Notes under the pieces: generated by a model
The model's database searches: none
Told to the model about the DNA's origin: nothing
Seen by the model: only the letters and a program-made list of their open reading frames with translations
Translations under genes and position numbers: made by a program
Source: Arthrobacter sp. MSA 4-2
GTDB taxonomy: Bacteria; Actinomycetota; Actinomycetes; Actinomycetales; Micrococcaceae
Assembly: GCF_016405885.1 (NCBI RefSeq)
Contig: NZ_JAEKGC010000003.1
Location: forward strand, 269,640-333,639
Direction: 5' to 3'
DNA: 64,000 bases
In this document: positions 51,289-59,184 of the stretch, in pieces
How the letters are laid out: each line of letters opens with the position of its first letter
How positions within the stretch are numbered: the first letter of the stretch is position 1

Positions 51289-51307
51289 AGGACTTCGATA
51301 AAGTCCT
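51289..51307 (+). promoter_or_regulatory. Leader hairpin upstream of the PIN-membrane gene
   Basis: AGGACTT and AAGTCCT pair perfectly around CGATA in the untranslated leader, about 100 bp before the start. It may be a regulator site or an mRNA hairpin; there is no T-tract. Confidence 0.4.
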
Positions 51308-51409
51308 TCCTACCTCCACCTACGCCGGCCTGTGTCACTAGCACGTCGGATGATAGACGAGGACCGCCGGCCGGTGATGGCCACGGACATCGCAGTTCTT
51401 AGGGGAAAA

Positions 51410-53452
51410 ATGACCGAGACGTCCAGTGCACTAGTTGGATTCGCCGTACTACGGGCTAATTACATCGCGGACGCTCCGAGCTACGTAGACAATTTTCGTG
51501 GATTCATTTTGGGAGTCCTGGCGGAGCACTCTCCGTCAACTCTTACGCGAGAATCGATTGCAACGGAGATTCACGAGAAGTTTGGAATAAACATTCCCGA
51601 CTTAGTTGTAGAAAAGATTCTCAAGAGAGCTAAGCGCACCAAGCATATTCAAGGAGACGTGAAGGGCTACTCCCTGACTACCAGCGGCGAGAAGATCGCC
51701 CCTAATGTCACAAGTTTGAGAGATAAGTACCTTCGCCAGCAAAGAAGCTTGGAAGAAAGATTCTACTCCTTTTTGTCAGTCGAGTTCCCCGATCACGCGG
51801 AGTTGGCTTCTACGCACATCGCTAAGGAACTAGGTGACTATCTTGAACGCCATGCCATCCCAGTTATCGCAAGCTCCGTCGCTGGTCGGGCAATCGTAAG
51901 ACCGGAAAATACCCGCACTGAACGCCCTTTCGATTATGTGATAGCGAGATTTGTCGCCCACTTGTACGAGCGAGACGATGTGGGGTTTTCATACTTGGAA
52001 GAAGCCGCTAAGGGCGCCATACTCTCAGCTGTCATCACTTTGGACACCTCATCGTTTCAAAACTCCCTCAGCTCACTGCACGTATACCTGGACACTCCAG
52101 TTCTCATCGACCTGCTCGGCTACTCAGGCGAAGCCCTAGAGAGAGCGTCCAAGCAGCTGATTGAGTTAGCAAGGAGCCAAGGCGCTCAACTTCGGGTGTT
52201 CGAACACACCCTCCGGGAAATGGAAGGCGTGTTACGAAGCGCCGAAGCTTTTTCTAAGAGCAGCAGAGGGCGGGATGCACGTCCAATCGATCTTTATTTC
52301 CAAGATCAAGGGTGGAACTCCGCAGACATCTTACTTGCATCACAAAAGCTGCCCGATGCAGTAGAGGCGATGGGTATCAAATTAGTACCGAAGCCTGACA
52401 CCTATCACGCTTTCGGGCTTGATGAAGAAAAGCTAGAGATAGCCCTGCAAGAATTCGTTGGTTACAGATCCGCATCAACACGGGAGTTTGACTTGGAAAG
52501 CTTGTCTGCGATCCACAGACTTCGGAGGGGTCGTTCACTTGGAGCTCTCGATCGATGTGGCGCAGTACTGCTTACCGACAACTCCGACTTGGTTCGCGCG
52601 TCTCGTCGGGTGGAGGGCGAGCGGCACGAGTGGCCCTTAGCGATGACCGATTCGGCCCTGGCTGGCATCATTTGGGCTCGAAGCCCTTCCGTAGCTCCTG
52701 ATCTTCCCAGAAACATGATTGTTGCATCGGCTTATGCAGGAATGCAGCCAGATCCGTCGCTCTGGTCGAACTATGTGCACGAAGTTGGCTTGCTCGAGGC
52801 TCGCGGGACAGTATCCCCTGACGAAGCAGTTGTGTTGCGTTCAACCACGGTAGGCCGCAATGCTCTGATGGATGAAACCCTTGGCCGCGGGTCTGCCGTT
52901 ACTTCCGATTCCCCCCTAGCGGTACTGGAGCGCCTTCGTAACTCCATCGAAGAACCTATCCAAGTGAAGTTACGAAACCGCGAGACAAGCGAAGCTATGG
53001 CTAGCGCGTCAGCGGACACAGCTGCAGCTGCGTATATAGAAACATCTGAGGTGGTTGATCGCCTCTCCGGAGAGCTTACTTATGAGCGAAGTGCTCGCAC
53101 TGAAGCCCAGCGGCGGCTCCGAGAAAGAGAGGAGGCGGACAACCGGCGGCGGAAGGAAATTGAAGCCGCGGCCGAACGCCATTCAAAACATCTCCTCAGG
53201 ACCCTCGTTTGGGTGATAGCAGCTTGCCTTGCGGGACTCTCGGTGGTCAACCTTGCAAATCCTGAGTGGCTATCCGAGCTTCCTCTACTAAAAAACGCTG
53301 TATGGGGGGCGACCGCCATCGTTGGAATATTCGCGGTCTTGGACACGATGGGGCAGGGAACTGTTGCTCAATGGATCAAGCCGGTTGAGTCGAAGCTTGC
53401 AGACAAGTTAGCTGAACGCGCTTTGCTTCGCGCTAATCTATTGAGTACGTAG
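51410..53452 (+). CDS. PIN-like nuclease protein with N-terminal helical domain and C-terminal membrane anchor
   Basis: From the ATG preceded by AGGGGA the protein is 680 residues. Residues 1-95 look like a winged-helix region (NFRGFILGVLAEHSPSTLTR, EIHEKFGINIPDLVVEKIL). The core has PIN-type acidic sites: VYLDTPVLIDLLG (about 227), HTLREMEGVL (about 268) and LLTDNSDLVRASR (about 390). A coiled coil (QRRLREREEADNRRRKEIEA) and two membrane helices (LLRTLVWVIAACLAGLSVVN, NAVWGATAIVGIFAVLDT) follow. This predicts a membrane-tethered RNase/nuclease, plausible as an abortive-infection effector (inference). Base composition is clearly more AT-rich than the flanking chromosome. A GTG at 51,332 is an alternative start. 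Confidence 0.8.
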   Translation: MTETSSALVGFAVLRANYIADAPSYVDNFRGFILGVLAEHSPSTLTRESIATEIHEKFGINIPDLVVEKILKRAKRTKHIQGDVKGYSLTTSGEKIAPNVTSLRDKYLRQQRSLEERFYSFLSVEFPDHAELASTHIAKELGDYLERHAIPVIASSVAGRAIVRPENTRTERPFDYVIARFVAHLYERDDVGFSYLEEAAKGAILSAVITLDTSSFQNSLSSLHVYLDTPVLIDLLGYSGEALERASKQLIELARSQGAQLRVFEHTLREMEGVLRSAEAFSKSSRGRDARPIDLYFQDQGWNSADILLASQKLPDAVEAMGIKLVPKPDTYHAFGLDEEKLEIALQEFVGYRSASTREFDLESLSAIHRLRRGRSLGALDRCGAVLLTDNSDLVRASRRVEGERHEWPLAMTDSALAGIIWARSPSVAPDLPRNMIVASAYAGMQPDPSLWSNYVHEVGLLEARGTVSPDEAVVLRSTTVGRNALMDETLGRGSAVTSDSPLAVLERLRNSIEEPIQVKLRNRETSEAMASASADTAAAAYIETSEVVDRLSGELTYERSARTEAQRRLREREEADNRRRKEIEAAAERHSKHLLRTLVWVIAACLAGLSVVNLANPEWLSELPLLKNAVWGATAIVGIFAVLDTMGQGTVAQWIKPVESKLADKLAERALLRANLLST

Positions 53453-53487
53453 CTCGGCATTCACATTGCCATTTTCTCTATTCAAGA

Positions 53488-53796
53488 CTGAGCACATACC
53501 AGCAATATGGAGGAGGCGTATGGAGCAGCCATGAGTGTTCCGGGGAACCAGCCCACTTCCTCGACCCGACCCCCGAGGCGGTCGCGGAGCTGATCGACAA
53601 GGTGGTGAACCAGCCGTAGCCGGAGGACCCGGAGCAGTTCGGCGCGTATTTCACGAGCATCGGTTGTACCTCCGGGCCCTTGTGGACGCATCCGGACGAC
53701 CTCCCGGAATTCACGCACGGCGTGCTCGGCCACCGGCACTCATCCGACGGCGAACCAGAACCGAACTGGATGAAACCCCGCATCCCAGCGCCTCGG
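53488..53796 (+). pseudogene. Degraded hypothetical gene with in-frame stop
   Basis: One frame reads HFLDPTPEAVAELIDKVVNQ, a TAG at 53,617, then EDPEQFGAYFTSIGCTSGPL and WTHPDDLPEFTHGVLGHRH. Both halves are protein-like and collinear, so this appears to be a gene broken by a nonsense codon. It is more GC-rich than the PIN gene. The family is not recognised. Confidence 0.55.
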
Positions 53797-53898
53797 TTAC
53801 ATCCCCTCCAAGCACTGACCGGGATCCCCCGTCCCACTGCCGTATTGGACCCGCCCACGAAAGTGTCCGTTGAGGGATCCCTGAGTGAGAATCACTGT

Positions 53899-54120
53899 CT
53901 ACGAATGCTCCGGACTTCCCAAGGAGCGAATATATGCCGCGCTTCCACTGATAGCGGGCGTGTAGCGCCCAGTATCAGAGGTGAGAACGAAGTCCACCGC
54001 TTTATCGAGAAGCGAGGCAATGGCTTCGTCTGGCTGTCCCGCAGCATGAAGAGCGACCGCCGCTATACCTGCAGCCCTCGCCCGGCCAGACGATGCATCC
54101 AGCCCTAGCGCACCAACCAC
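53899..54120 (-). CDS. Possible small hypothetical protein
   Basis: A 73-residue frame from GTG (VVGALGLDASSGRARAAGIA, ALHAAGQPDEAIASLLDKAV, FVLTSDTGRYTPAISGSAAY) has helix-strand protein-like composition. AGAGG lies six bases upstream. It may be a small gene or the surviving C-terminus of a larger one. The bases from here to the xis-like gene hold nothing else recognisable. Confidence 0.4.
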   Translation of the reverse strand: MVGALGLDASSGRARAAGIAAVALHAAGQPDEAIASLLDKAVDFVLTSDTGRYTPAISGSAAYIRSLGSPEHS

Positions 54121-54336
54121 CTCACACCTCTGGCATCCAAGGCAATCGCCGTGAGTGCCGACTCACGGCCAGTCATATCGCACGGTGGATTGCACCCGTC
54201 CCGAGCACGTGCAGGGCCCCGGCGGTGCCGCTGGCGGCAAGCTTTCATGTGTCCGTCATGCCGTCCCGACACCCTGCTCCCATGAACGGGGAACAGACCT
54301 TGCCCTTGGGCCGGCATCTACGACAGAAAGAATTTC

Positions 54337-54552
54337 ATGACCACCACCCCAGAAAGCAGCAACACTGAAGAAGGTGGCGACGATCAGTGGCTGACCCCAA
54401 AGGACATTTGCACCCAGCTAAAGATTCCAGAGCAGACGTTCTACCAGTGGCGGGTCAAACACCTCGGCCCCCGCGCGTATCGAATCGGAAGGCATCTCCG
54501 AATCAGCCGCACCGACTACGACTCCTGGCTGTCTTCCCGATTGGAAGCCTAA
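54337..54552 (+). CDS. Excisionase-like helix-turn-helix protein
   Basis: The 71-residue protein carries a MerR/AlpA-type (HTH_17) domain: WLTPKDICTQLKIPEQTFYQ, then GPRAYRIGRHLRISRTDYDSW. Such small proteins next to integrases act as recombination directionality factors. Its TAA is directly followed by the integrase ATG, so the two genes are co-transcribed. Confidence 0.88.
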   Translation: MTTTPESSNTEEGGDDQWLTPKDICTQLKIPEQTFYQWRVKHLGPRAYRIGRHLRISRTDYDSWLSSRLEA

Positions 54553-55749
54553 ATGTCTCCCAGGCCTCCTCTACCGCTCGGAACCTGGGGGAAGATCAGC
54601 CGGAAAAAACACCCGAATGGCCGCTGGCGTGCGACGACAAGATACCGCGACACTGACGGCATCACCCGCACCGCGGAAGCCTGGGGAACCAGCGGAGCCT
54701 CCGCCGAGCGAACCCTTGTCACTTCATTCCAGGATCGGCGGGCCCCTCTCTCAAGTGAAATTACCAGAACTACTCGGCTATCCGAGCTCAGCGATCTGTG
54801 GTTCGAAGAAATTGAGAACAATGGTCGCGCGGGCCGAAGGACCATCGATGGCTACCGTGACACCTACAGGCGTGTCATCGAACCCGCACTGGCCGGACTC
54901 CGGCTGCACGAGCTGAGCACCGGCCGTATTGACCGGTTCCTCAAAGACGTCGCCGCAGACCACCCTGCCACCGCACGTCATTCCAAAATCGTTCTGACCG
55001 GCATGATCGGCCTCGCGCTCCGGCACGATGCCCTGCGCAGCAATCCAGTCCGGGATGTCGGTGCCATCAAAATCGCCAGGAAGGACGTCAAGGCACTGTC
55101 AGTCGAAGACGTTCAGAAGCTCCGGACTGTCATTGCCGGGTGGCAAGAGGACCCCGCCCACCAGGGGCGGCCACGCGCGGCAGACCTACTGGACGTTCTC
55201 GATATCTTCCTTGCCACGGGCGCCCGCATTGGTGAGGTCCTGGCCATCCGTTGGCAGGACGTCGACCTCCAAGCGGAACCGCCCACCATCACCATCTCGG
55301 GAACCGTCGTCATGGAGAAAGGCCGCGGCGCCTACCGGCAAGACCATCCGAAGACAAAAGCGGGCTTCCGCACGATGAGGGTGCCGCCCTTCGCCGTGCA
55401 AACACTTCAATGCAGGTATTCGGCCGAGCAGCCCAAACCCGAAGACGTGCTGTTTCCGTCCTCCACGGGGACAGTGCGCAGCCCCCACAACTTCCGCAGA
55501 CAATGGCGGGACGCCCGCGCGGGATCGCCCTACGAGTGGGTAACCCCGCATGTCTTCCGTAAATCAGTTGCCACTCTCATCAACCAGGAATACAGCTCCA
55601 GGCAAGCTGCCGCCCAACTGGGTCATTCCGGGACGGCAATCACAGAGAAGCACTACATCGCCAAGGCGACCGAGTCACCGGACCTCACGGCGACCCTCCA
55701 ACAGTTCGGTACGGAGTCGCCACTCGGTCCGGAACATTTGTCCATGTGA
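54553..55749 (+). CDS. int: Tyrosine recombinase (integrase) of the island
   Basis: The 398-residue protein has an arm-binding N-terminus (KISRKKHPNGRWRATTRYRD), a SAM-like core-binding domain, and the catalytic domain with Arg in ATGARIGEVLAIRWQDVD (about 223), HVFRKSVATLINQ (H-x-x-R, about 333), LGHSG (about 356) and the nucleophile Tyr in TEKHYIAK (about 367). All catalytic residues are present, so it is probably active. Its stop is 160 bp from the tRNA-Ala 3' end, the expected place for the enzyme that inserted the island. Confidence 0.95.
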   Translation: MSPRPPLPLGTWGKISRKKHPNGRWRATTRYRDTDGITRTAEAWGTSGASAERTLVTSFQDRRAPLSSEITRTTRLSELSDLWFEEIENNGRAGRRTIDGYRDTYRRVIEPALAGLRLHELSTGRIDRFLKDVAADHPATARHSKIVLTGMIGLALRHDALRSNPVRDVGAIKIARKDVKALSVEDVQKLRTVIAGWQEDPAHQGRPRAADLLDVLDIFLATGARIGEVLAIRWQDVDLQAEPPTITISGTVVMEKGRGAYRQDHPKTKAGFRTMRVPPFAVQTLQCRYSAEQPKPEDVLFPSSTGTVRSPHNFRRQWRDARAGSPYEWVTPHVFRKSVATLINQEYSSRQAAAQLGHSGTAITEKHYIAKATESPDLTATLQQFGTESPLGPEHLSM

Positions 55750-55907
55750 ATGGCGGCTACTACAACGAAAGTTCGGGACGGACGGACTCAACGCCACCGG
55801 CCCAACCCAAGTTGGACGAAAGCGTGTGGTTTCCGTGTGGTTGAGCCTCCGAGAGCCAGGAGAAAGAACCTTCACGCCGGCGTTTCCGCAGGCCAAAGGG
55901 CCTTCGT

Positions 55908-55943
55908 AGTGGAGCTTAGGGGAATCGAACCCCTGACCTTTTC
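55908..55943. repeat. Right attachment repeat within tRNA-Ala
   Basis: These 36 bp are identical to the left att copy and form the 3' half of the intact tRNA gene, so integration left the tRNA functional. Recombination between the copies would excise a circle of 15,154 bp. Confidence 0.92.
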
Positions 55944-55982
55944 ATTGCGAACGAAACGCTCTACCAACTGAGCTAAAGCCCC
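55910..55982 (-). tRNA. tRNA-Ala (CGC), integration target
   Basis: A 73-nt cloverleaf: acceptor GGGGCTT/AAGCTCC (one G-T), D arm GCTC/GAGC, anticodon arm TTTCG-TTCGCAA-TGAAA with anticodon CGC, T arm AGGGG-TTCGATT-CCCCT, discriminator A. CCA is not encoded. CGC reads the GCG codon, common in this GC-rich genome. The island lies on its 3' side. Confidence 0.95.
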
Positions 55983-56120
55983 TGACCCTCTCACTCTAGC
56001 GAATAGTTCCCGCTTTGCTCAAAGCCGGCCGTAAAGCGCCCGCCCGCGGTACCCGCTCCCGGCTTCGACGTCCGATGCCGGCGGGAAGGTGCTTGGGGAG
56101 TCGAACCGGAAGGCGGCCGT

Positions 56121-56147
56121 CCAATTTCTACACGCTGTAGAAATTGG
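56121..56147. promoter_or_regulatory. Perfect palindromic operator upstream of hmp
   Basis: Twelve-base arms CCAATTTCTACA and TGTAGAAATTGG are separated by CGC, without mismatch. TAGAGT directly beyond it (56,149) fits a -10, so the palindrome fills the spacer and -35 region. It is a strong candidate site for a nitric-oxide or redox-responsive repressor. Confidence 0.8.
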
Positions 56148-56252
56148 CTAGAGTTGAACCAGTCCCCGCGCCAGCCGACGCCTCCGCGCCGCTCCCGCCC
56201 GGCCCCAAGGACCCCTGCGGTCCGTCGTTCGCGTCGAAGGAAGAAAACACCA

Positions 56253-57473
56253 ATGTTGTCGGATCAGTCTCGCCCCGTGATCGCCGCCACGCTTCCAGTG
56301 GTCGGAAAAAACCTCGGAGAGATCACCCAGCGGTTCTACACGCACCTGTTCGAAGCACACCCCGAGCTGCTCGACGGCGTCTTCAACCGGGGAAACCAGG
56401 CCGGCGGCCGCCAGCAGAAGGCCCTTGCGGGCTCGATTGCCGCCTTCGCCGGACATCTGCTGAACAAGGCGGACGAACTGCCCGACCAGCTGCTGGCGCG
56501 CATCTCACATAAGCACGCCTCCCTGGGAATCCTCCCGGAGCAGTACAGCGTCGTGCATGAGCACCTGATGTGGGCCATCGTCGACGTCCTGGGGGAAGCG
56601 GTGACCCCTGAGGTCGCGGCGGCGTGGGATGAGGTCTACTGGCTCATGGCCAACGTCCTGATCAATCTGGAACGCGATCTCTACCGGACCGCCGGACTTG
56701 CCGCCGGGGAGGTCTGGCGCGAGTGGACGATCACCCGGAAGACCGCCGAGACCGAAGACGTGGTCACGCTGGTGCTTGAACCGTCCGACGGCGGCACCGC
56801 CGCGGCTTCACTGCCGGGACAGTATGTCTCGGTGCGGATCCCCATGCAGGACGGGCTCCTCCAGCCCCGGCAGTACAGCCTGTCCCGGGCCGACGACGGA
56901 ACCTTTAGGCAGATCACCGTCAAGCGCGAACGCCCCGCGGCGGGCCCCCAGGGTGAGGTGTCGGCCGCCCTCCATGACCGCTTCAAACTCGGCGACCGCG
57001 TGCAGGTCTCCGCTCCGTTCGGGGAGGTGGTGCTGCGGCCCTCTGACCGGCCGCTCGTCCTTGCCAGCGCCGGCGTCGGCGTCACCCCGCACGCCGGCAT
57101 GCTGTCCCATCTGGCCCGGACCGGGAGCCAGCGCAGCGTCACCTTCCTCCACGTCGACCGCAACCCGGGCCCCGCCATCCTCCAGCGCCAGCTCCAGGAG
57201 GACCTGGCCGGGCTTGCCTCCGCCCGGTTCGTGGCATGGGACTCGACCAGCGGCGCCTTCAGGGGCGGAAGCCATGACCGCCGGCCGGGGCGCATGAACC
57301 TCGATCCGATCGCCCTTCCAGCGGAGGCCGAATACTTCCTCTGCGGCCCCCTGCCCTTCATGCAGAGCATCCGCACCTCGCTCCTGCGGCGCGGGGTTTC
57401 GCCGTGGGACATCCACTACGAGGTCTTCGGCCCCGACCTCTGGATCGCCGACGACGTAGCCCAGGCGGCATAG
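56253..57473 (+). CDS. hmp: Flavohaemoglobin (nitric oxide dioxygenase)
   Basis: The 406-residue protein has a globin domain (VVGKNLGEITQRFYTHLFEA; proximal His in ISHKHASLGILPEQYSVVHE; length about 140), then an FAD domain (LPGQYVSVRIP, QPRQYSLSRA) and an NAD domain (LASAGVGVTPHAGMLSHLAR, YFLCGPLPFMQSI, HYEVFGPDL). It oxidises NO to nitrate with O2 and NADH. The ATG has AAGGAAG upstream and starts the globin N-terminus; the longer frame is Pro/Arg-rich leader. Expression is probably gated by the upstream palindrome. Confidence 0.95.
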   Translation: MLSDQSRPVIAATLPVVGKNLGEITQRFYTHLFEAHPELLDGVFNRGNQAGGRQQKALAGSIAAFAGHLLNKADELPDQLLARISHKHASLGILPEQYSVVHEHLMWAIVDVLGEAVTPEVAAAWDEVYWLMANVLINLERDLYRTAGLAAGEVWREWTITRKTAETEDVVTLVLEPSDGGTAAASLPGQYVSVRIPMQDGLLQPRQYSLSRADDGTFRQITVKRERPAAGPQGEVSAALHDRFKLGDRVQVSAPFGEVVLRPSDRPLVLASAGVGVTPHAGMLSHLARTGSQRSVTFLHVDRNPGPAILQRQLQEDLAGLASARFVAWDSTSGAFRGGSHDRRPGRMNLDPIALPAEAEYFLCGPLPFMQSIRTSLLRRGVSPWDIHYEVFGPDLWIADDVAQAA

Positions 57474-57619
57474 CCCCCGAGGCCGTGGGGCAGGGCGCAG
57501 GTCCGCGCCGCCCCCGCCCCGGATGGCGGACCGACCGGACGACGGACCGGGCCCACGGCTGCCGGTGGGCCCGGAAACCGCCGCGGGTTTCGTCGGCGCA
57601 CAGGAGTAACCTGTGAACC

Positions 57620-59149
57620 ATGCCCCGCGACGAATCGGTATCCGCCCAGCCGACTCCCGAGGGCGGGGACATCCGGCCCTGGCCCGCCCTGTGGTCCCTG
57701 GTGATCGGGTTTTTCATGATCCTCGTCGACTCGACGATCGTCTCGGTGGCGACCCCGGCCATCATGGAGGGCCTCGGCGCCACCCTCGACGAGGTCATCT
57801 GGGTCACCAGCGCCTACCTGCTGGCGTTCGCCGTGCCGCTGCTCATCACCGGCAGGCTGGGTGACCGCTTCGGTCCGCGCCGGATCTATCTCGTGGGGCT
57901 TGTGATCTTCACCCTGTCCAGCGCCTGGTGCGGGCTCGCCGATTCGGTCGGAACCCTCATTCTCGCCCGCGTCCTCCAGGGTCTCGGGGCAGCCTTCATG
58001 ACCCCCCAGACCATGTCCGTGATCACCCGCATCTTCCCGCCGGAACGGCGCGGCACCGCCATGGGACTGTGGGGCTCGGTGGCCGGCGTGGCCACCCTCG
58101 TCGGTCCGGTCCTCGGCGGCATCCTGGTGGACAGCCTCGGGTGGGAATGGATCTTCTTCATCAACCTCCCGGTGGGAGTGATTGGATTCATCCTTGCCTA
58201 CCGGCTCGTGCCACGGCTGAGGACCAACAGCCACCGCTTCGACATCCTGGGCGTGCTGCTCAGCGCGGCGGGGATGTTTTGCCTCGTCTTCGGCATCCAG
58301 GAGGGGGAATCGTACGACTGGGGCACCATCGCCGGGCCGGTGACCGTATGGTCCCTGATCATTGCCGGGCTGGTCCTCCTGACGGCCTTCGTGATGTGGC
58401 AGCGCCTCAACCGGGCGGAACCGCTGCTTCCGCTGCGGCTGTTCCGGGACCGCAACTTCTCCCTCGCGAACACCTCGATCACCGCCATGGGTTTCTCGAT
58501 CACCACCATGGCGCTCCCGCTGATGCTCTACGCCCAGAACGTACGGGGGCTCAGCCCGACGCAGGCGGCGCTTCTGCTCACGCCGATGGCCGTGGTCTCC
58601 GGCGTCCTTGCTCCATTTGTGGGCAGGTTCGTCCAGCGCAACAACCCGAAGCTCATGGCGGTGCTCGGCTTCGCCGGGATGTCGGCCGCACTGTTCTGGC
58701 TGGGCGCAATCCTTACCCCGGATGTCCCACTGTGGCTGATCCTGCTCCCGGTCTCGCTTCTCGGATTCTCAAGCGCCGGCATCTGGGCCCCGGTTTCCCT
58801 CACCGCCACCCGCAATCTTGACCCTTCGCTGGCCGGGGCCGGCTCCGGCGTGTACAACACCACGCGGCAGGTCGGTGCGGTCCTGGGCAGCTCCGCCATC
58901 GCGGCGATGATGCAGGCCCGGCTCAGCGCCAACCTCGGCGGCGGATCCGCGGACGCCGGGTCGGCCCTGCCCGAGGCGGCCCAGGCCGGCTACGCGCTCT
59001 CCATGGGGCAGGCCCTTTACCTGCCGGCCACTGTCATCCTCATCGGCCTGGCTGCTGCGCTGTTCTATGCGCGGCCGCTGCAGGGCACCGTCTGGACGGG
59101 CGAGGCCCCCAACGCCGCCCGGCGTCCCGCCCAACCCGTGGACTCCTAG
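57620..59149 (+). CDS. DHA2-family MFS multidrug exporter (EmrB/QacA type)
   Basis: The 509-residue protein has 14 predicted membrane helices, starting with LVIGFFMILVDSTIVSVATP (motif D1-like). The signature loop GRLGDRFGPRRIY follows between helices 2 and 3, then ARVLQGLGAAFMTPQTMSVI and antiporter motif C in LVGPVLGGILVDSLGWEWIF. It exports drugs or metabolites using proton motive force. No TetR/MarR regulator is adjacent. It follows hmp by 146 bp. Confidence 0.93.
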   Translation: MPRDESVSAQPTPEGGDIRPWPALWSLVIGFFMILVDSTIVSVATPAIMEGLGATLDEVIWVTSAYLLAFAVPLLITGRLGDRFGPRRIYLVGLVIFTLSSAWCGLADSVGTLILARVLQGLGAAFMTPQTMSVITRIFPPERRGTAMGLWGSVAGVATLVGPVLGGILVDSLGWEWIFFINLPVGVIGFILAYRLVPRLRTNSHRFDILGVLLSAAGMFCLVFGIQEGESYDWGTIAGPVTVWSLIIAGLVLLTAFVMWQRLNRAEPLLPLRLFRDRNFSLANTSITAMGFSITTMALPLMLYAQNVRGLSPTQAALLLTPMAVVSGVLAPFVGRFVQRNNPKLMAVLGFAGMSAALFWLGAILTPDVPLWLILLPVSLLGFSSAGIWAPVSLTATRNLDPSLAGAGSGVYNTTRQVGAVLGSSAIAAMMQARLSANLGGGSADAGSALPEAAQAGYALSMGQALYLPATVILIGLAAALFYARPLQGTVWTGEAPNAARRPAQPVDS

Positions 59150-59184
59150 TGATTGCCTGAATCAACCACGGCTAGGCTCGTGCC

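Larger units (their letters stand above)
40754..55943. mobile_element. Integrative genomic island in tRNA-Ala(CGC), about 15.2 kb
   Basis: The island is bounded by 36-bp direct repeats, one being the intact 3' half of a tRNA gene. A tyrosine integrase and an excisionase-like gene lie directly inside the tRNA-proximal end, the standard layout for tRNA-targeting elements. The interior is visibly less GC-rich and carries accessory genes, a resolvase remnant and pseudogenes. No conjugation, replication or phage structural genes are recognisable, so it is probably a genomic island or a satellite-like element that needs help to move. Confidence 0.88.

Noticed and set aside
53478..53858. Reverse-strand frame over the degraded gene
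   Set aside because: Low-quality composition; the forward frame is collinear and protein-like on both sides of its single stop.
40754..55943. Prophage
   Set aside because: No capsid, portal, terminase, tail or lysis genes are recognisable in the interior.
56085..56120. Possible tRNA 3' end (GAGTCGAACC) near the island junction
   Set aside because: No T-stem complementarity and no matching 5' half; it may be a decayed fragment, but this cannot be supported.
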